This document shows positions 24,361-33,478 of a stretch of 64,000 bases of DNA, piece after piece (position 1 is the first letter of the stretch; each line of letters begins with the position of its first letter). Below the pieces are notes generated by a model, which made no database searches, was not told the origin of the DNA, and was given only the letters and a program-made list of their open reading frames with translations. Position numbers and translations under genes: made by a program. Source of the stretch: Nocardia iowensis (lineage in GTDB: Bacteria; Actinomycetota; Actinomycetes; Mycobacteriales; Mycobacteriaceae); NCBI RefSeq assembly GCF_019222765.1, contig NZ_CP078145.1:3472001-3536000 (forward strand), written 5' to 3'.

Positions 24361-24688
24361 GGCAGACTCCCACTCAGCCGCTGCTGCGGGGACAGCTGGT
24401 CCAGATCCATCCATAGGTGACCATCTCTGAACGGAAGCCGGAACAGGAACAGCTGCACCGGCATTTCAATGACATCCACACACCCAGCGTAGGAGACCCC
24501 GCCCATGGGTTACCAATCGAATCCCACGCTGATCGACGCAGCGATGCCGGGTGACCGGCGGGCCAAAGCCGTTGCAGCTCAAAAACATCCGGTAGTGCCG
24601 ATTTCCGTTTGCCGTGCTGAAGACCGGTGCGTGGCTGTCATCATCGGCACGGCCATCCGGAACTGTCCGGTGCCGGTGCACCGGCGGA
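24361..24688. other. Intergenic, no gene seen
   Basis: About 330 bases upstream of the isochorismatase-like gene and downstream of the frameshifted membrane protein gene. No protein-like frame or clear repeat; promoter elements for the minus-strand gene should lie here but none stands out. Confidence 0.4.
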
Positions 24689-25973
24689 TCAGCAGCGCCA
24701 ATACCGAACTGTGAATGCCCGCTCAGCAGGGCCAGGTGGGTGGTTTGCGGGATATGCGCGATTGCTGACGGTCATCTCCAGGCTTCGGTCGATGCAAGCG
24801 AACCTTATTCCTTCGGGCCTGAGATAGTCGCGAGGGTCTGTTGTCACCAGGTAGTCGACATCGGGCGAACCCAGCTCCGCGACGATCGGAAGATGCTTCT
24901 CGGCCAGCAGTTTCGCGTCGTTGAGATCCTGGGACTGGAGCTGCTCGGTAACTTGAGGTTGCCTTGGATACGCCGATGGGGGCGGCTCCTGAAGCCATCA
25001 ACACGTTGTGGGGCAGGCTTTGGTCTTCGTTGAGTCGATGCCAGACGGAGAACTCGAGCTCAGTCGGGTACCGGTTGGCCGCGCTCAGTGACCCACTCTC
25101 AGGGGTTGCGGGTCCGATCTTCCATCGAGCCTCCGACAGGTCAGGGAACTCCCGCATCAGGCGTCGGTAAGTTTCGGTGACGGCGTTGAAGTCGTTCGCG
25201 TGCACCAGCTTCAATGAAATATCGCCGACTCCGACGTCCATCCTTTTGAATTGATCGGTCGACCCGTAGTCGTAGTAGGCCCACGTGTGGAAGGTCCATT
25301 TCACCTCGTCCTCGGGAAAGGCATCAGTCAGTGCAAACCACAGACCGGCACGGTCCGGTGCCTCGACGAACCCGGCTTTCCCTGCTCTGAAGGTGCTTGT
25401 CGACTCTGCACGGTGAACTTCGATCTCTGTCTCCCACTGATCGAAGTCCGGTGCGGCTTTTATCCGGTCGCGGAAAGCCACGATCACTGCTTTGGTCTGC
25501 GCCGCCGACGCTTCCTCGGACAGCACGACTACCGCCGAGAACATACCGCCGATCTCGGTGGAGATCTCGTGGACTCCTGGCATCCGGGCGAGCGCGGCCT
25601 CGATGTCCCTCGCCTCCCGGGTGAGAGCCGGTCGGCCGTCCCAGGGATTGACAGTCAGGAGTGCCCCGCCGCTACAAGAGGAAACGAAGACACCGACCAG
25701 CGCGATCACTGCCCACTCGAACCCAGGCCGCCCCCGACGTCCCTCGCGGTGGAGCATCACCGCGGCCACGACCAGCGTGATACCGACGCCAACGACGATC
25801 ACCCCCAGCGAGAAGGATTGGGGCACCACCGTTTCCCTGCACTCGAGGTAGTAGCAAGCGTCCGCGAACATCACCGACAACGGCGCGAGCAAACCGGCAA
25901 CGGCCGCAACGGCATAGACGATCCAGGCCGCGCGGAACCCACCGTCACGCTGCCAGGACTTCAGGTTGGACAC
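24689..25973 (-). pseudogene. Membrane protein gene with a frameshift near its 3' end
   Basis: From GTG 25973 one frame gives two N-terminal hydrophobic segments (AAWIVYAVAAVAGLLAPLSV, SLGVIVVGVGITLVVAAVML), a third (WAVIALVGVFVSSCSG) and a ~230-residue soluble part, up to MASGAAPIGVSK near 24965. There the reading becomes unnatural, while another minus-strand frame takes over with good protein-like sequence (VTEQLQSQDLNDAKLLAEKH, LGSPDVDYLVTTDPRDYL) and runs to TGA at 24689. A one-base change around 24955-24985 would restore a single protein of ~428 residues. Function unknown. It is either a sequencing error or a young pseudogene. Confidence 0.65.
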
Positions 25974-26203
25974 CAAGCCACGGTAGCGGGCGGCGGGGTT
26001 GCGCCTGTGGAGATTTCGTGCGGAACGTATAGAGAAGGGCAAGCACGCGCATTCCGTCAGACCACGAAAATGGCTCCCCTTCTTATCTTGTTCGGTCCGT
26101 CTCGGTGACTCCTATGGCTTCCCGCGGACCGCAGAGTCCTCGCTAGAGGCGGCGGGCGCTGTGGACGGACGCGAGCCCGGCGGCCGGGTTCGGTTGGCAC
26201 GGT

Positions 26204-26593
26204 GTGTCTTCCGGATCCGGCCGCCACCAAGGATGTGCTCGTGGTTCGAGCCCGCCCGCACGACCCGACGCCTTTGTCACTGGTGAGCCGATAGTCACGT
26301 CACTGCACTGCTGTCCCGGAACCCCGCAGAACAGGTGGCGATCAAATGCTCTAGCCGAGGTGCTGGAAGGCCTTCTGGCGGACGGAGCAGAGGAACAAGT
26401 CGCTGTGCTGTTGTCCCGCGACCCCGCAGAACACGTGCTCCTCGATGATTTCGAGGCGGTGGCTCGGCTGCTAAACGCCCTGCGGAAGGCGGGAGCGTAC
26501 CGCCAAATCGCGATGCTCATCGAATGTTTACCTGCCGCAGGCATTTTAGGAAGACAGCTTGTTGACTATCCGGTGGCGGCAGACAATCCTTAG
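26204..26593 (+). pseudogene. Remnant of an alpha-helical tandem-repeat protein
   Basis: The frame contains a repeating ~36-residue unit: VAVLLSRDPAEHVLLDDFEA then VARLLNALRKAGA, followed by YRQIAMLIECLPAAG; an earlier degenerate copy precedes it (TPQNRWRSNALAEVLEGLLA). The pattern (LLxRDPAxHVxLDDxxAVARLLxALRxAGA) is that of long helical-repeat proteins of actinomycetes, often with many copies. Only about two units survive here, without a proper start. Confidence 0.5.
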
Positions 26594-26674
26594 TACTGAT
26601 TCGGCGCGAAGATCAACTTCGCATCTCGGGGAGGCGTCAGCCAGGTTCGCGCCCTACGTGGGGGAAGGGTACCG

Positions 26675-27241
26675 ATGGGTTACGGGATCGTGCCGTACGC
26701 GGTGGATACGAAGGTACTTCGGCAGCCGCACGCTTTCACTGTTGATCCGACTGGCTTCTTCGAGTGGATGAGTGAAGTGCATCTCCAGGACGGGGGTTCG
26801 GAGGTGGACGCCCAACGTGATGCGCTGCGCGAGCTGTTCTTCTGCCAATCACACACCGGCCACGGTTCGGGGTATGGGTATGCCCTCGAGATCCTGTGTC
26901 AGCGGTTCGGCGGGCGTTTGAACAACGAGTTCTGGTACCCGTTCGGCGATTCCTGGCTTGAGACTGTCGGCGCTGGGCTCCGCAGCCTGGGTGCGTTATT
27001 CGATCCGAACGTTCTCCTCGATACAGGCGCGCCGGTGGCGCTGCCACGCATCGATGACTTCCCGGTGATCGGTCACGTGCTGCGGCCAGCTCTCATTCGA
27101 CTCACGAATGAGCTAGCGGGCGTTAATCTTTCGGCTGTCGATAAAGGCGTGGCGGGCGCTATCCGTAACTTGGGGGAGTGGGCACGGTTCTGTGCTGCAG
27201 CGGACGAGGAGGATTTTGACCTCGTCTGCTTCTACTACTGA
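26675..27241 (+). CDS. DUF7691-like conserved hypothetical protein
   Basis: 188 residues, opening MGYGIVPYAVDTKVLR and containing HGSGYGYALEILCQRFG and a C-terminal FDLVCFYY. This is the pattern of the DUF7691 family of actinobacterial cytosolic proteins with no known function. A GGGGGAAGG ribosome site lies upstream of ATG 26675. It follows a helical-repeat relic; in other genomes small proteins of this type can sit beside repeat or polymorphic-toxin-like genes, but I see no toxin motif. Confidence 0.7.
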   Translation: MGYGIVPYAVDTKVLRQPHAFTVDPTGFFEWMSEVHLQDGGSEVDAQRDALRELFFCQSHTGHGSGYGYALEILCQRFGGRLNNEFWYPFGDSWLETVGAGLRSLGALFDPNVLLDTGAPVALPRIDDFPVIGHVLRPALIRLTNELAGVNLSAVDKGVAGAIRNLGEWARFCAAADEEDFDLVCFYY

Positions 27242-27340
27242 CCCCTGCGCGACGTTGCTGATCAGCCTTCACAACCCCGTGTCTCTGGTTATTGAGGAAG
27301 CGCATCCACCTGTGCGGGCATCGTCGAGGGTCAATCGACT

Positions 27341-27503
27341 ATGGCCGCAACTCAGAAAAAAACCGTTGCGGTGTCGCCGAGATCATCGAGGAGGTCACTG
27401 GCATCGAGGCCGCCGAGGTGACGATCGAGAAGGCCTTCGTCGACGACCTGGACATCGCCTCGCGGTCGCTGGTCGAGATCGCGGTGTAGCTCGAGGACAA
27501 GTA
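27341..27503 (+). pseudogene. Acyl carrier protein (AcpM-like) pseudogene
   Basis: ATG 27341 begins MAATQKK, then after a lost base near 27371 the other frame reads VAEIIEEVTGIEAAEVTIEK, AFVDDLDIASRSLVEIAV, an in-frame TAG, and LEDK. This is the start of the mycobacterial-type meromycolate ACP (MAATQEE...DDLDIDSLSMVEIAVQLEDK). Besides the frameshift and the Gln-to-stop change, the phosphopantetheine motif DSL has become ASR (Ser kept). Homology stops after LEDK. Clearly dead, and probably a duplicate of the chromosomal FAS-II ACP gene. Confidence 0.75.
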
Positions 27504-27506
27504 ACT

Positions 27507-27633
27507 GCTCGAGCGAGGTGAGTTCGGCGAGGCTCGACATTTGGCGGCGCTCGTCCGCATCCGGCAGCGCGCGAAGTATGCGGAAACCGCTTTCGAGCAC
27601 CTCTCGCCCACGCCCGTCGTCAACTGTCACCAT
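27507..27633 (-). pseudogene. N-terminal scrap of an IclR-type regulator
   Basis: ATG 27633 opens MVTVDDGRGREVLESGFRIL followed by RALPDADERRQMSSLAELTS, which matches the start of IclR-like regulators (VLExAFRLLRALPDA...LAxLAxLTGIPRxTVYRLL). The helix-turn-helix recognition helix is missing: the sequence ends exactly where the ACP relic begins on the other strand. The promoter-like site at 27735-27765 lies ~100 bases upstream in the right direction. Confidence 0.5.
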
Positions 27634-27734
27634 CGCTCCATTCCCGCTCGGCCTGCAGGCCGCTACCATTCCCGCCTGCGACTGCGCGACATGCCACAGC
27701 CCACGACTCTCGGTGAACCGCACCGGCACCTGCC

Positions 27735-27765
27735 AGCAGACACCTTGCCGCGACGGCACACTCAA
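27735..27765 (-). promoter_or_regulatory. MerR-type promoter, copy F
   Basis: Reading leftward: TTGAGT, a 19-base spacer GTGCCGTCGCGGCAAGGTG with an inverted repeat, then TCTGCT. It matches five other sites in the window (27970, 34504, 34805, 39612, 40685) and points at the IclR relic starting at 27633. Confidence 0.6.
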
Positions 27766-27969
27766 CTCTCGTGTTGGCGCGAGCGGGCTCAGCTGCTCGA
27801 GTCGTGCATCCGACCAGTATTCGATCAGCCGAGTCGCTCGGCGTTACTTTGCGTTCGCTGCTGCGGCCTGGCCGCTCTACCTTCGGTCGTCAGGTGGGGC
27901 GGTACATTCCCGCGATATCGACCGTGCTGTCCGGGTGCTCGGCGCATCGACAGCGGAATGGTCCATATC

Positions 27970-28000
27970 TTGACCACGCCGTGGCGGCATGGTGTGCCCT
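27970..28000 (+). promoter_or_regulatory. MerR-type promoter, copy A, before the epoxide-hydrolase-like gene
   Basis: TTGACC, a 19-base spacer ACGCCGTGGCGGCATGGTG (TGCCG-like dyad), then TGCCCT. Transcription would start near 28007, about 35 bases before GTG 28042. Same design as the other five copies. Confidence 0.6.
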
Positions 28001-28041
28001 CCTACAAATGACTCGAACGATCTTCTTGGTGAGGAGTTGGC

Positions 28042-28815
28042 GTGACGGCGGTCTTTCTGCATGGTGTCCCGGAGACAAGCGTGATCTGGAATGGTGTGCG
28101 CGAGCAGCTCACCGACGACGGGGTGGCGACGGTAGCACTGGACCTGCCGGGCTTCGGGACGGTACGGCCCTCGGGTTTCGCTGCGACGAAGGACGAATAC
28201 GCGGCGTGGCTGGCCGAGACGCTGCGCGGTATCGAGGGCCCGGTCGATGTGGTCGGGCACGACTGGGGTGCCGGGATTGTCGTGCGGACGGTCACGGCGT
28301 TCGATGTGCCGGTGCGCAGCTGGGCGGTGGACTGCGGCTCCGTACTCCACCCCGACTATGTGTGGCACGAGATGGCGCAGGCGTGGCGCACGCCCGACCG
28401 CGGCGAGGAGTGGATGGCGGCCTTCGTGGCCAGTGACCCTGCTGAGGCCGCTGCGCCCGGTGAACCTGGCTGGTTGAAGAGTGTCCTGGTGGCGGCGTGC
28501 CCGAGCCGGGCTGACGCAGCGGAGCTGGAGGCGAGCATGGACGACGTGATGAGTGGTTGCGTCCTGGATCTCTACCGCTCGGCAACGCCCAACATCCATG
28601 CCGACTGGGCTGTGGAGCTGTCCCGGCCCGCACCCGTGCCCGGCCTCGTGTTGCGGGCAACCGCCGACAACTCCGACGACCCCGTCGCCTCCGCGCAGGT
28701 CGCCGCCCGGCTCGGGGCTCGCACCGCCGAGCTGGAGGGCCTGGGCCACTGGTGGATGATGCAGGACCCGGCGGTGGTTACGACGGCATTGCGCTCCTTC
28801 TGGACGTCGCTCTGA
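28042..28815 (+). CDS. Alpha/beta hydrolase, haloalkane dehalogenase/epoxide hydrolase-like
   Basis: 257 residues. The HGVPE oxyanion motif is at residues 7-11 and the nucleophile elbow is VVGHDWGAG (Asp near residue 75), i.e. an aspartate nucleophile as in epoxide hydrolases and dehalogenases. The C-terminal LEGLGHWWMMQDP supplies the His. GTG 28042 has GAGGAG-like sequence upstream (gtgaggagttggc). It is followed after 79 bases by an NmrA-like gene; the two may be co-transcribed from the MerR-type promoter at 27970. Substrate unknown. Confidence 0.87.
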   Translation: MTAVFLHGVPETSVIWNGVREQLTDDGVATVALDLPGFGTVRPSGFAATKDEYAAWLAETLRGIEGPVDVVGHDWGAGIVVRTVTAFDVPVRSWAVDCGSVLHPDYVWHEMAQAWRTPDRGEEWMAAFVASDPAEAAAPGEPGWLKSVLVAACPSRADAAELEASMDDVMSGCVLDLYRSATPNIHADWAVELSRPAPVPGLVLRATADNSDDPVASAQVAARLGARTAELEGLGHWWMMQDPAVVTTALRSFWTSL

Positions 28816-28894
28816 TCTCCCCGACCACCGAATCCGAGCTCGACGCCGTCTGCGCACTCCTGCTCGACGGTCTACCTCTGAAGGAGAATCTCCC

Positions 28895-29731
28895 GTGACC
28901 ACCCTTGTGACCGGCGCCAGCGGCTTCGTCGGCAGCGGTGTCCTGCAGCAGCTGATCAAGGCGGGCGAACCCGTCCGCGCCTCCAGCCGCGAACCCAAAC
29001 CCGGCCAGTTCCCCGACGGCGTCGAGGTCGTACGCGCCGACCTCACCGACCCCTCGACCCTGCCCGCCGCACTCTCCGGCGTGCAGAAGATATTCCTCTA
29101 CGCCCACCCCGAAACCGTCACGCAGCTCACCGCCGCGGCGGTCGATGCGGGCGTCGAGCACGTGACGCTACTGTCGTCGAGCACAGTGCTGGCGCCGAAC
29201 GCGGAGCAGAACCCAATCGCGGTCCGCCACATGACCGTCGAAAAGGCCCTGGTGGACTCCGGGCTGCCACATACGTTCGTGCGTCCGGGCTACTTCGCTA
29301 CCAACTCGCTGCGGTGGACCTCGATTCGCACCGACCGGGCATTCCGCACCTCATTCCCGGACGCGACGACCTCCCCTGTGCACGAGCGCGACATCGCGGA
29401 CGTGGCCGCCCACTCCCTGCTCCGCGAGGCAGGCACCTCGGCATCCCACGCCGTCCTCGGCCCCGGCCCCCTCACTCTGCGCGACCAGGTTGCCGCCATC
29501 TCCGACGCACTGGGCGAACCCGTGCGCCTCGAGGAGGTCGAGGTCGACACCTACCGCACCGAACTGCTCACCCAGCTCCCCGCGTTCCTGGTCGACATGT
29601 TCATCCAGTTCGAGGGCAACGTCCCCAACCCACCCACCGACATAGCCACCGACTCGGTCCCGACCCTGCTGGGCCGCCCCGCTCTGTCATTCGCCGAATG
29701 GGCCCGCGACCACACCGCCGACTACCGCTGA
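28895..29731 (+). CDS. NmrA-like NAD(P)-binding protein (atypical SDR)
   Basis: 278 residues. TLVTGASGFVGSGVLQQLIK is the nucleotide-binding loop at the N-terminus. The middle SSSTVLAPNAEQNPIAVRHM and the LPHTFVRPGYFATNSLRW segment are typical of the NmrA/TMR family, which lacks the YxxxK dyad of classical SDRs. Members act as quinone/NAD(P)H-dependent reductases or redox sensors. AAGGAG lies 6 bases before GTG 28895. It follows the epoxide-hydrolase-like gene in the same direction. Confidence 0.85.
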   Translation: MTTLVTGASGFVGSGVLQQLIKAGEPVRASSREPKPGQFPDGVEVVRADLTDPSTLPAALSGVQKIFLYAHPETVTQLTAAAVDAGVEHVTLLSSSTVLAPNAEQNPIAVRHMTVEKALVDSGLPHTFVRPGYFATNSLRWTSIRTDRAFRTSFPDATTSPVHERDIADVAAHSLLREAGTSASHAVLGPGPLTLRDQVAAISDALGEPVRLEEVEVDTYRTELLTQLPAFLVDMFIQFEGNVPNPPTDIATDSVPTLLGRPALSFAEWARDHTADYR

Positions 29732-29930
29732 ACAGACACACGACAGTCGCCGCTATTGACGTGGCACAACAACGATTGCGGTGTGACCGACATAGAAATC
29801 TGACTGACGATATCGAAAAACAGGGACGCGGGGCGGCGGAACCGTTGTCCCGTAGGATCGACCGGACCAGTGCGTGGTCGGCGGTTGCCCGGGGCAGCGG
29901 GGACTTCGCCGGTTTGCCCTGGGCGCGCAG

Positions 29931-31205
29931 CTATTCGGACGTGCCGGTCAGCGCGGCGCGCAGTCGCTCGAGCGCGAACGGGACTGCGCCGGACCACCAT
30001 TCCGGATCGGCGGTGCCGTCGGTGGTCCGGCCGTCGCGATGCACGTAGTGCCGAACATCGCGTCCTGGCTCCGCGAATTCGCCCGCCAGGGCCCGCTCCA
30101 GCCATTCCGCACCGAAGCGGAACACCTCGGCCGCGACCCCGCCGAGTGGATGGAACTCACCCTCGTAGACACGAATCTCCTTGGGCGCGTTGACCAACTC
30201 GTAGTTGGCGAGGGCCTGTTCGAGCGGCGTCAGTTCGTCGAATTCGCCGATACCGTACAGCACCGGGCAGGTGATGTCACCGACCAGATCGCCCAGCGGC
30301 ATGCGGGCGGTCAGCTCCCGATCGAAGGCGGCCTCGTCGTCGTAGCCGGCCATATACATGTAATTGTGTTTGAAGGTCGGCTGGGCACGCTCGAACAGGG
30401 TGTGGAAGTCGCCGGTGGGTGCCTCGAAGGTGGCCAGCGCCGCCAGCCGCGTATCCGTGGCGGCCGCGCGCGAACCCCAGTAGCCGCTCATGCTGATTCC
30501 GAACATGCCGATCCGCTGCGGATCCACGCCGGGTAGTTCGGTCAGGTAATCGAGGTAGCGGCCCACGGCGCGTTCGTAGTTCGTGAGATCCACGGTCACG
30601 CCGCCCGCGCGGCTCTCGCCCTGGCCGGGACCTTCGATCGAAAGTGCGATCATGCCGCGCGAGGTGTAGTACCGCTCGGCGGCATAGAGGTAATCCTCCT
30701 TGATCATGTCCATGCCGGGCCCGAGGATCACCGCGGGCGCCTGGCGCACCGGGCCTGCCGGGAGGTGCAGCAGCGCGAAGATCTGCCCGCCCTCGAAATC
30801 GAGCGCCACCCGGCGGACCGCTCCGCCACGCAACTCACCCAACCGCTCGACGCAGTGGTTTGTGCGCGCCCGGAAGGCGAGCTTGCGCGGATCGGTGGCA
30901 TCGAATATCGAATACTGCGCCCGCCCCCACATCACCGCCGCGCGGAGGTAGAGGTCCGCGGCGGTGCGTGCGAAGCCGTTGCGCCTGTGATGTCCGGCGC
31001 GCTCCTCGGCCTGGGCCGCAACGGTGGCCCAGGCCTTCGGCAGCATCGCGCCGCTGTGCACGAGGTCGAAGACCTTGTCGAAATCGGTGGGGTCGTGGCC
31101 GAGCTGTTCCAGGGTGCCCTTGGCCTGCGGGTGCAGCGCGTCGAATCCGCCCTGGGCGAGGGCGATGTCCAGGATCCAGCTCTGGGCTGTCGAGCGTGTG
31201 GTCAT
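29931..31205 (-). CDS. FrsA-like alpha/beta hydrolase (C-C bond/esterase type)
   Basis: 424 residues. An N-terminal ~130-residue helical lid domain (QAEERAGHHRRNGFARTAAD) precedes the catalytic domain. The nucleophile elbow is MFGISMSGYWG (Ser near residue 240), the Asp lies in IGEFDELTPL and the His in EGEFHPLGG. This is the architecture of FrsA/2,6-dihydroxypseudooxynicotine hydrolase-like enzymes. ATG 31205 has GGGAGG 8 bases upstream. It is divergent from a MarR gene with an AT-rich palindrome between them, so it is the probable target of that repressor. Confidence 0.87.
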   Translation of the reverse strand: MTTRSTAQSWILDIALAQGGFDALHPQAKGTLEQLGHDPTDFDKVFDLVHSGAMLPKAWATVAAQAEERAGHHRRNGFARTAADLYLRAAVMWGRAQYSIFDATDPRKLAFRARTNHCVERLGELRGGAVRRVALDFEGGQIFALLHLPAGPVRQAPAVILGPGMDMIKEDYLYAAERYYTSRGMIALSIEGPGQGESRAGGVTVDLTNYERAVGRYLDYLTELPGVDPQRIGMFGISMSGYWGSRAAATDTRLAALATFEAPTGDFHTLFERAQPTFKHNYMYMAGYDDEAAFDRELTARMPLGDLVGDITCPVLYGIGEFDELTPLEQALANYELVNAPKEIRVYEGEFHPLGGVAAEVFRFGAEWLERALAGEFAEPGRDVRHYVHRDGRTTDGTADPEWWSGAVPFALERLRAALTGTSE

Positions 31206-31224
31206 GTCGAGGTCCTCCCATTTG

Positions 31225-31251
31225 CTAAGTACTTATATATTAAGTACTTAG
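31225..31251. promoter_or_regulatory. MarR operator between hydrolase and regulator
   Basis: Two copies of TAAGTACTTA lie on either side of a short TATAT centre within the 27-bp interval, giving a long near-palindrome in otherwise GC-rich DNA. It sits 20 bases from the hydrolase start and 43 from the MarR start, so one bound dimer pair could control both. Confidence 0.7.
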
Positions 31252-31293
31252 GCTAAGCTCGATGTCAACCACCTCGGCGATAGGAGATAATCA

Positions 31294-31749
31294 GTGCCCG
31301 AATCGTCCGATCCGGCCCGCGCGGCCGCCTTGGACCAACTCGCTCGCACCGCCTACCGGCTCAGTGCGGCGGACTCCCGCCTGCGCGGGCGGGCGACCCG
31401 GTCGCCGGAGGCGTTGTCACTCACGCACGCTCGCGCGCTGCGGGTACTCGCCGAGCAGGGTCCGCTCACCATCGGTCAGCTGGCCGCCGGTACCGAAACC
31501 ACCGGCGCCGCAACGACTCAACTGATCAACGGCCTGGTCGCCGCGGGTTACGTCACGCGCGAACGCGTTCCGGGTGACAAGCGTTCGGTGCTGGTCTCGC
31601 TCACCGATGCCGGACGCATCCGCGGCCGCGAACGCGCGGCGGCGATGTCCGCGGCCCTGCGCGAGGAGCTCGCCGATCAGGATATCGCCGAATTACGCTC
31701 CGCCGCAGCGGTTCTCACCCGGCTGATCGCGATCTACGACCGGCTGTGA
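31294..31749 (+). CDS. MarR-family transcriptional regulator
   Basis: 151 residues with the MarR winged helix at ~45-110 (ALSLTHARALRVLAEQGPLT, IGQLAAGTETTGAATTQLIN, then the wing VPGDKRSVLVSLTDAG). GTG 31294 with GGAGATAATCA upstream. Divergent from the FrsA-like hydrolase; the palindrome at 31225-31251 is the likely operator. Convergent with the mannosyltransferase gene downstream. Confidence 0.87.
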   Translation: MPESSDPARAAALDQLARTAYRLSAADSRLRGRATRSPEALSLTHARALRVLAEQGPLTIGQLAAGTETTGAATTQLINGLVAAGYVTRERVPGDKRSVLVSLTDAGRIRGRERAAAMSAALREELADQDIAELRSAAAVLTRLIAIYDRL

Positions 31750-31851
31750 TGGCTCACCACAATCCCATCGCCCCACCCGGAGTGCGGACGGTCGGCTCCA
31801 GCCCTGCCGGGCTGCGGCCGAGTAATCCGATGGGGCCGATCGTCTACCGGA

Positions 31852-33459
31852 TCAGCGCCAGCTGGGCAGCAGCAGGTGGTTGTGCCAGGTGCCGACCGTG
31901 ATCGGTGCTCCGGTGAGGATCGGCCACAGCCAAATGAAATTGGCTGTCACCAAGCCGAGGTACAGGCATACCAGGAGCAGGTTCAGGCTGCGCCGTTCGC
32001 TGGACACCCAGGACCGGCCGCCACTGGTCGGGCGGGCGCACGGGGACGGGCCGAGGATGTCGCCCAGCATCAGTGCGATGCCCATGACCAGGAAAGGAGC
32101 CACCGGGACCGCGTAGAAGTAGTACATCTGCCGGTCCAGTTGCAGGAACCAGGGCAGGAAACCGGCGCAATAGCCGACAAGCACTGCGGCACAGCGCCAG
32201 TCGCGGCGGGTCGCGCTGCGCCACAGTGCCCAGGCCAGCATCGGCAGCGCCACCCACCACAGGGCCGGGGTGCCAATCAGCATCACCGCCTTCACGCACA
32301 CCGATTGGTCGCAGGTGATCCCGGTGTCGGAATAGTGGTACAGCATCGGCCGCAGGCCCATCGGCCACGACCACGGCTTGGATTCCCAGGCGTGATGGTA
32401 GCCCGCCGAATTCGTCAGGCCCGTATGGAAACTCCATGATTCGCCCTGGTAGTGCCACAGCGAACGCAGCGCGTCGGGCATCCAGGACCAGAAGCCGCCG
32501 GTTCCGATCGAGTCCTTACCGGCACTGGGGTTGCCCACCGCATAGCGGTCGTAACCGTCCTCACTGGCGAACCAGGCGCCAAAACTGGCCAGGTAGACCA
32601 GTAGAGGGACGAGAACGAGGGCGTAAAGGGCGGGGCCGATGTCACGGATGGCGGTGCCTGCCCATGGGCGCGGCACTCCGTAGGCACGGCGGGCGGCGTG
32701 ATCGAAACAGACCGACAGCAGACCGAATGCGGCGACGAAGTAGAGCCCGGACCATTTGGTGCCACAGGCCAATCCGAGGAGCAGCCCGGCGCCGAACCGC
32801 CACCAGCGCACACCCAGCCGAGGACCGTACCAGCTGAGCGCGATGCGGCCCTTGGCATCGGCGCGGGCCATCGTCGCGCGGACCTGATCACGATCGACGA
32901 TCAGGCAGCCGAACGCCGCGGTGACGAACAGCGCCTGGAAGATATCGAGCATCCCGATCCGCGACGAGACGAAAGTGGTGCCGTCGCAGATCAGCAGCAG
33001 GCCCGCGATCGCGCCGATCATCGTGGAGCGGGCCAACCGGCGGACGATGCGAATCACCAACAGCACCAACACGGTTCCGAAAACCGCCGCGGCGAACCGC
33101 CAGCCCCACGGGGTGTAGCCGAAGATCGCCTCGCCCAGCGCGATCATCTGCTTGCCGACCGGGGGATGCACGATGAGCCCGTAGGCCGGATTGTCCTCGA
33201 CACCGCCGCCGGTGAGCATCTGCCACGCCTGCCCCGCATAGTACTTCTCGTCGAACATGGGCATGCCGACCTCGGTGGGCTCATTCAGATTCAGGAATCG
33301 GGTGAGCGCGGCGATCGCGGTCAGGACCAGGGTGACCAACCAGCCGCGCATCCGATCCGTGGGCCCGAAATCGGGAGAGGGGCGCAGTGGCGCCGGACTG
33401 GACAGGGCCAGGTCAGCGCCCATCGGCGATCGTGTATCGGTCAGCTGATACACCGCCAC
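31852..33459 (-). CDS. Protein O-mannosyltransferase (PMT/GT39 family)
   Basis: 535 residues from GTG 33459 (VAVYQLTDTRSPMGADL); ATG 33423 is the other candidate. It is an integral membrane glycosyltransferase of the GT39 type. Segment 1 is followed by the catalytic MFDEKYYAGQAW (Asp-Glu) loop, and VHPPVGKQMIALGEAIFGY and a large loop with the WYGPRLG and GFWSWMPDALRSLW stretches come later; about ten membrane segments in all. It moves mannose from polyprenyl-phosphate-mannose to Ser/Thr of proteins during export. One copy is usual in Mycobacteriales, so a second copy elsewhere is likely. The gene is unlinked to other glycosylation genes here; upstream lies a chimeric regulator ORF. Confidence 0.88.
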   Translation of the reverse strand: MAVYQLTDTRSPMGADLALSSPAPLRPSPDFGPTDRMRGWLVTLVLTAIAALTRFLNLNEPTEVGMPMFDEKYYAGQAWQMLTGGGVEDNPAYGLIVHPPVGKQMIALGEAIFGYTPWGWRFAAAVFGTVLVLLVIRIVRRLARSTMIGAIAGLLLICDGTTFVSSRIGMLDIFQALFVTAAFGCLIVDRDQVRATMARADAKGRIALSWYGPRLGVRWWRFGAGLLLGLACGTKWSGLYFVAAFGLLSVCFDHAARRAYGVPRPWAGTAIRDIGPALYALVLVPLLVYLASFGAWFASEDGYDRYAVGNPSAGKDSIGTGGFWSWMPDALRSLWHYQGESWSFHTGLTNSAGYHHAWESKPWSWPMGLRPMLYHYSDTGITCDQSVCVKAVMLIGTPALWWVALPMLAWALWRSATRRDWRCAAVLVGYCAGFLPWFLQLDRQMYYFYAVPVAPFLVMGIALMLGDILGPSPCARPTSGGRSWVSSERRSLNLLLVCLYLGLVTANFIWLWPILTGAPITVGTWHNHLLLPSWR

Positions 33460-33478
33460 GGCGCCCTGTCCCTCGAAC

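Noticed and set aside
27875..28041. Second coding sequence upstream of the epoxide-hydrolase-like gene
   Set aside because: Open frames exist but have no recognisable motif, and the segment is better explained as promoter A and leader.
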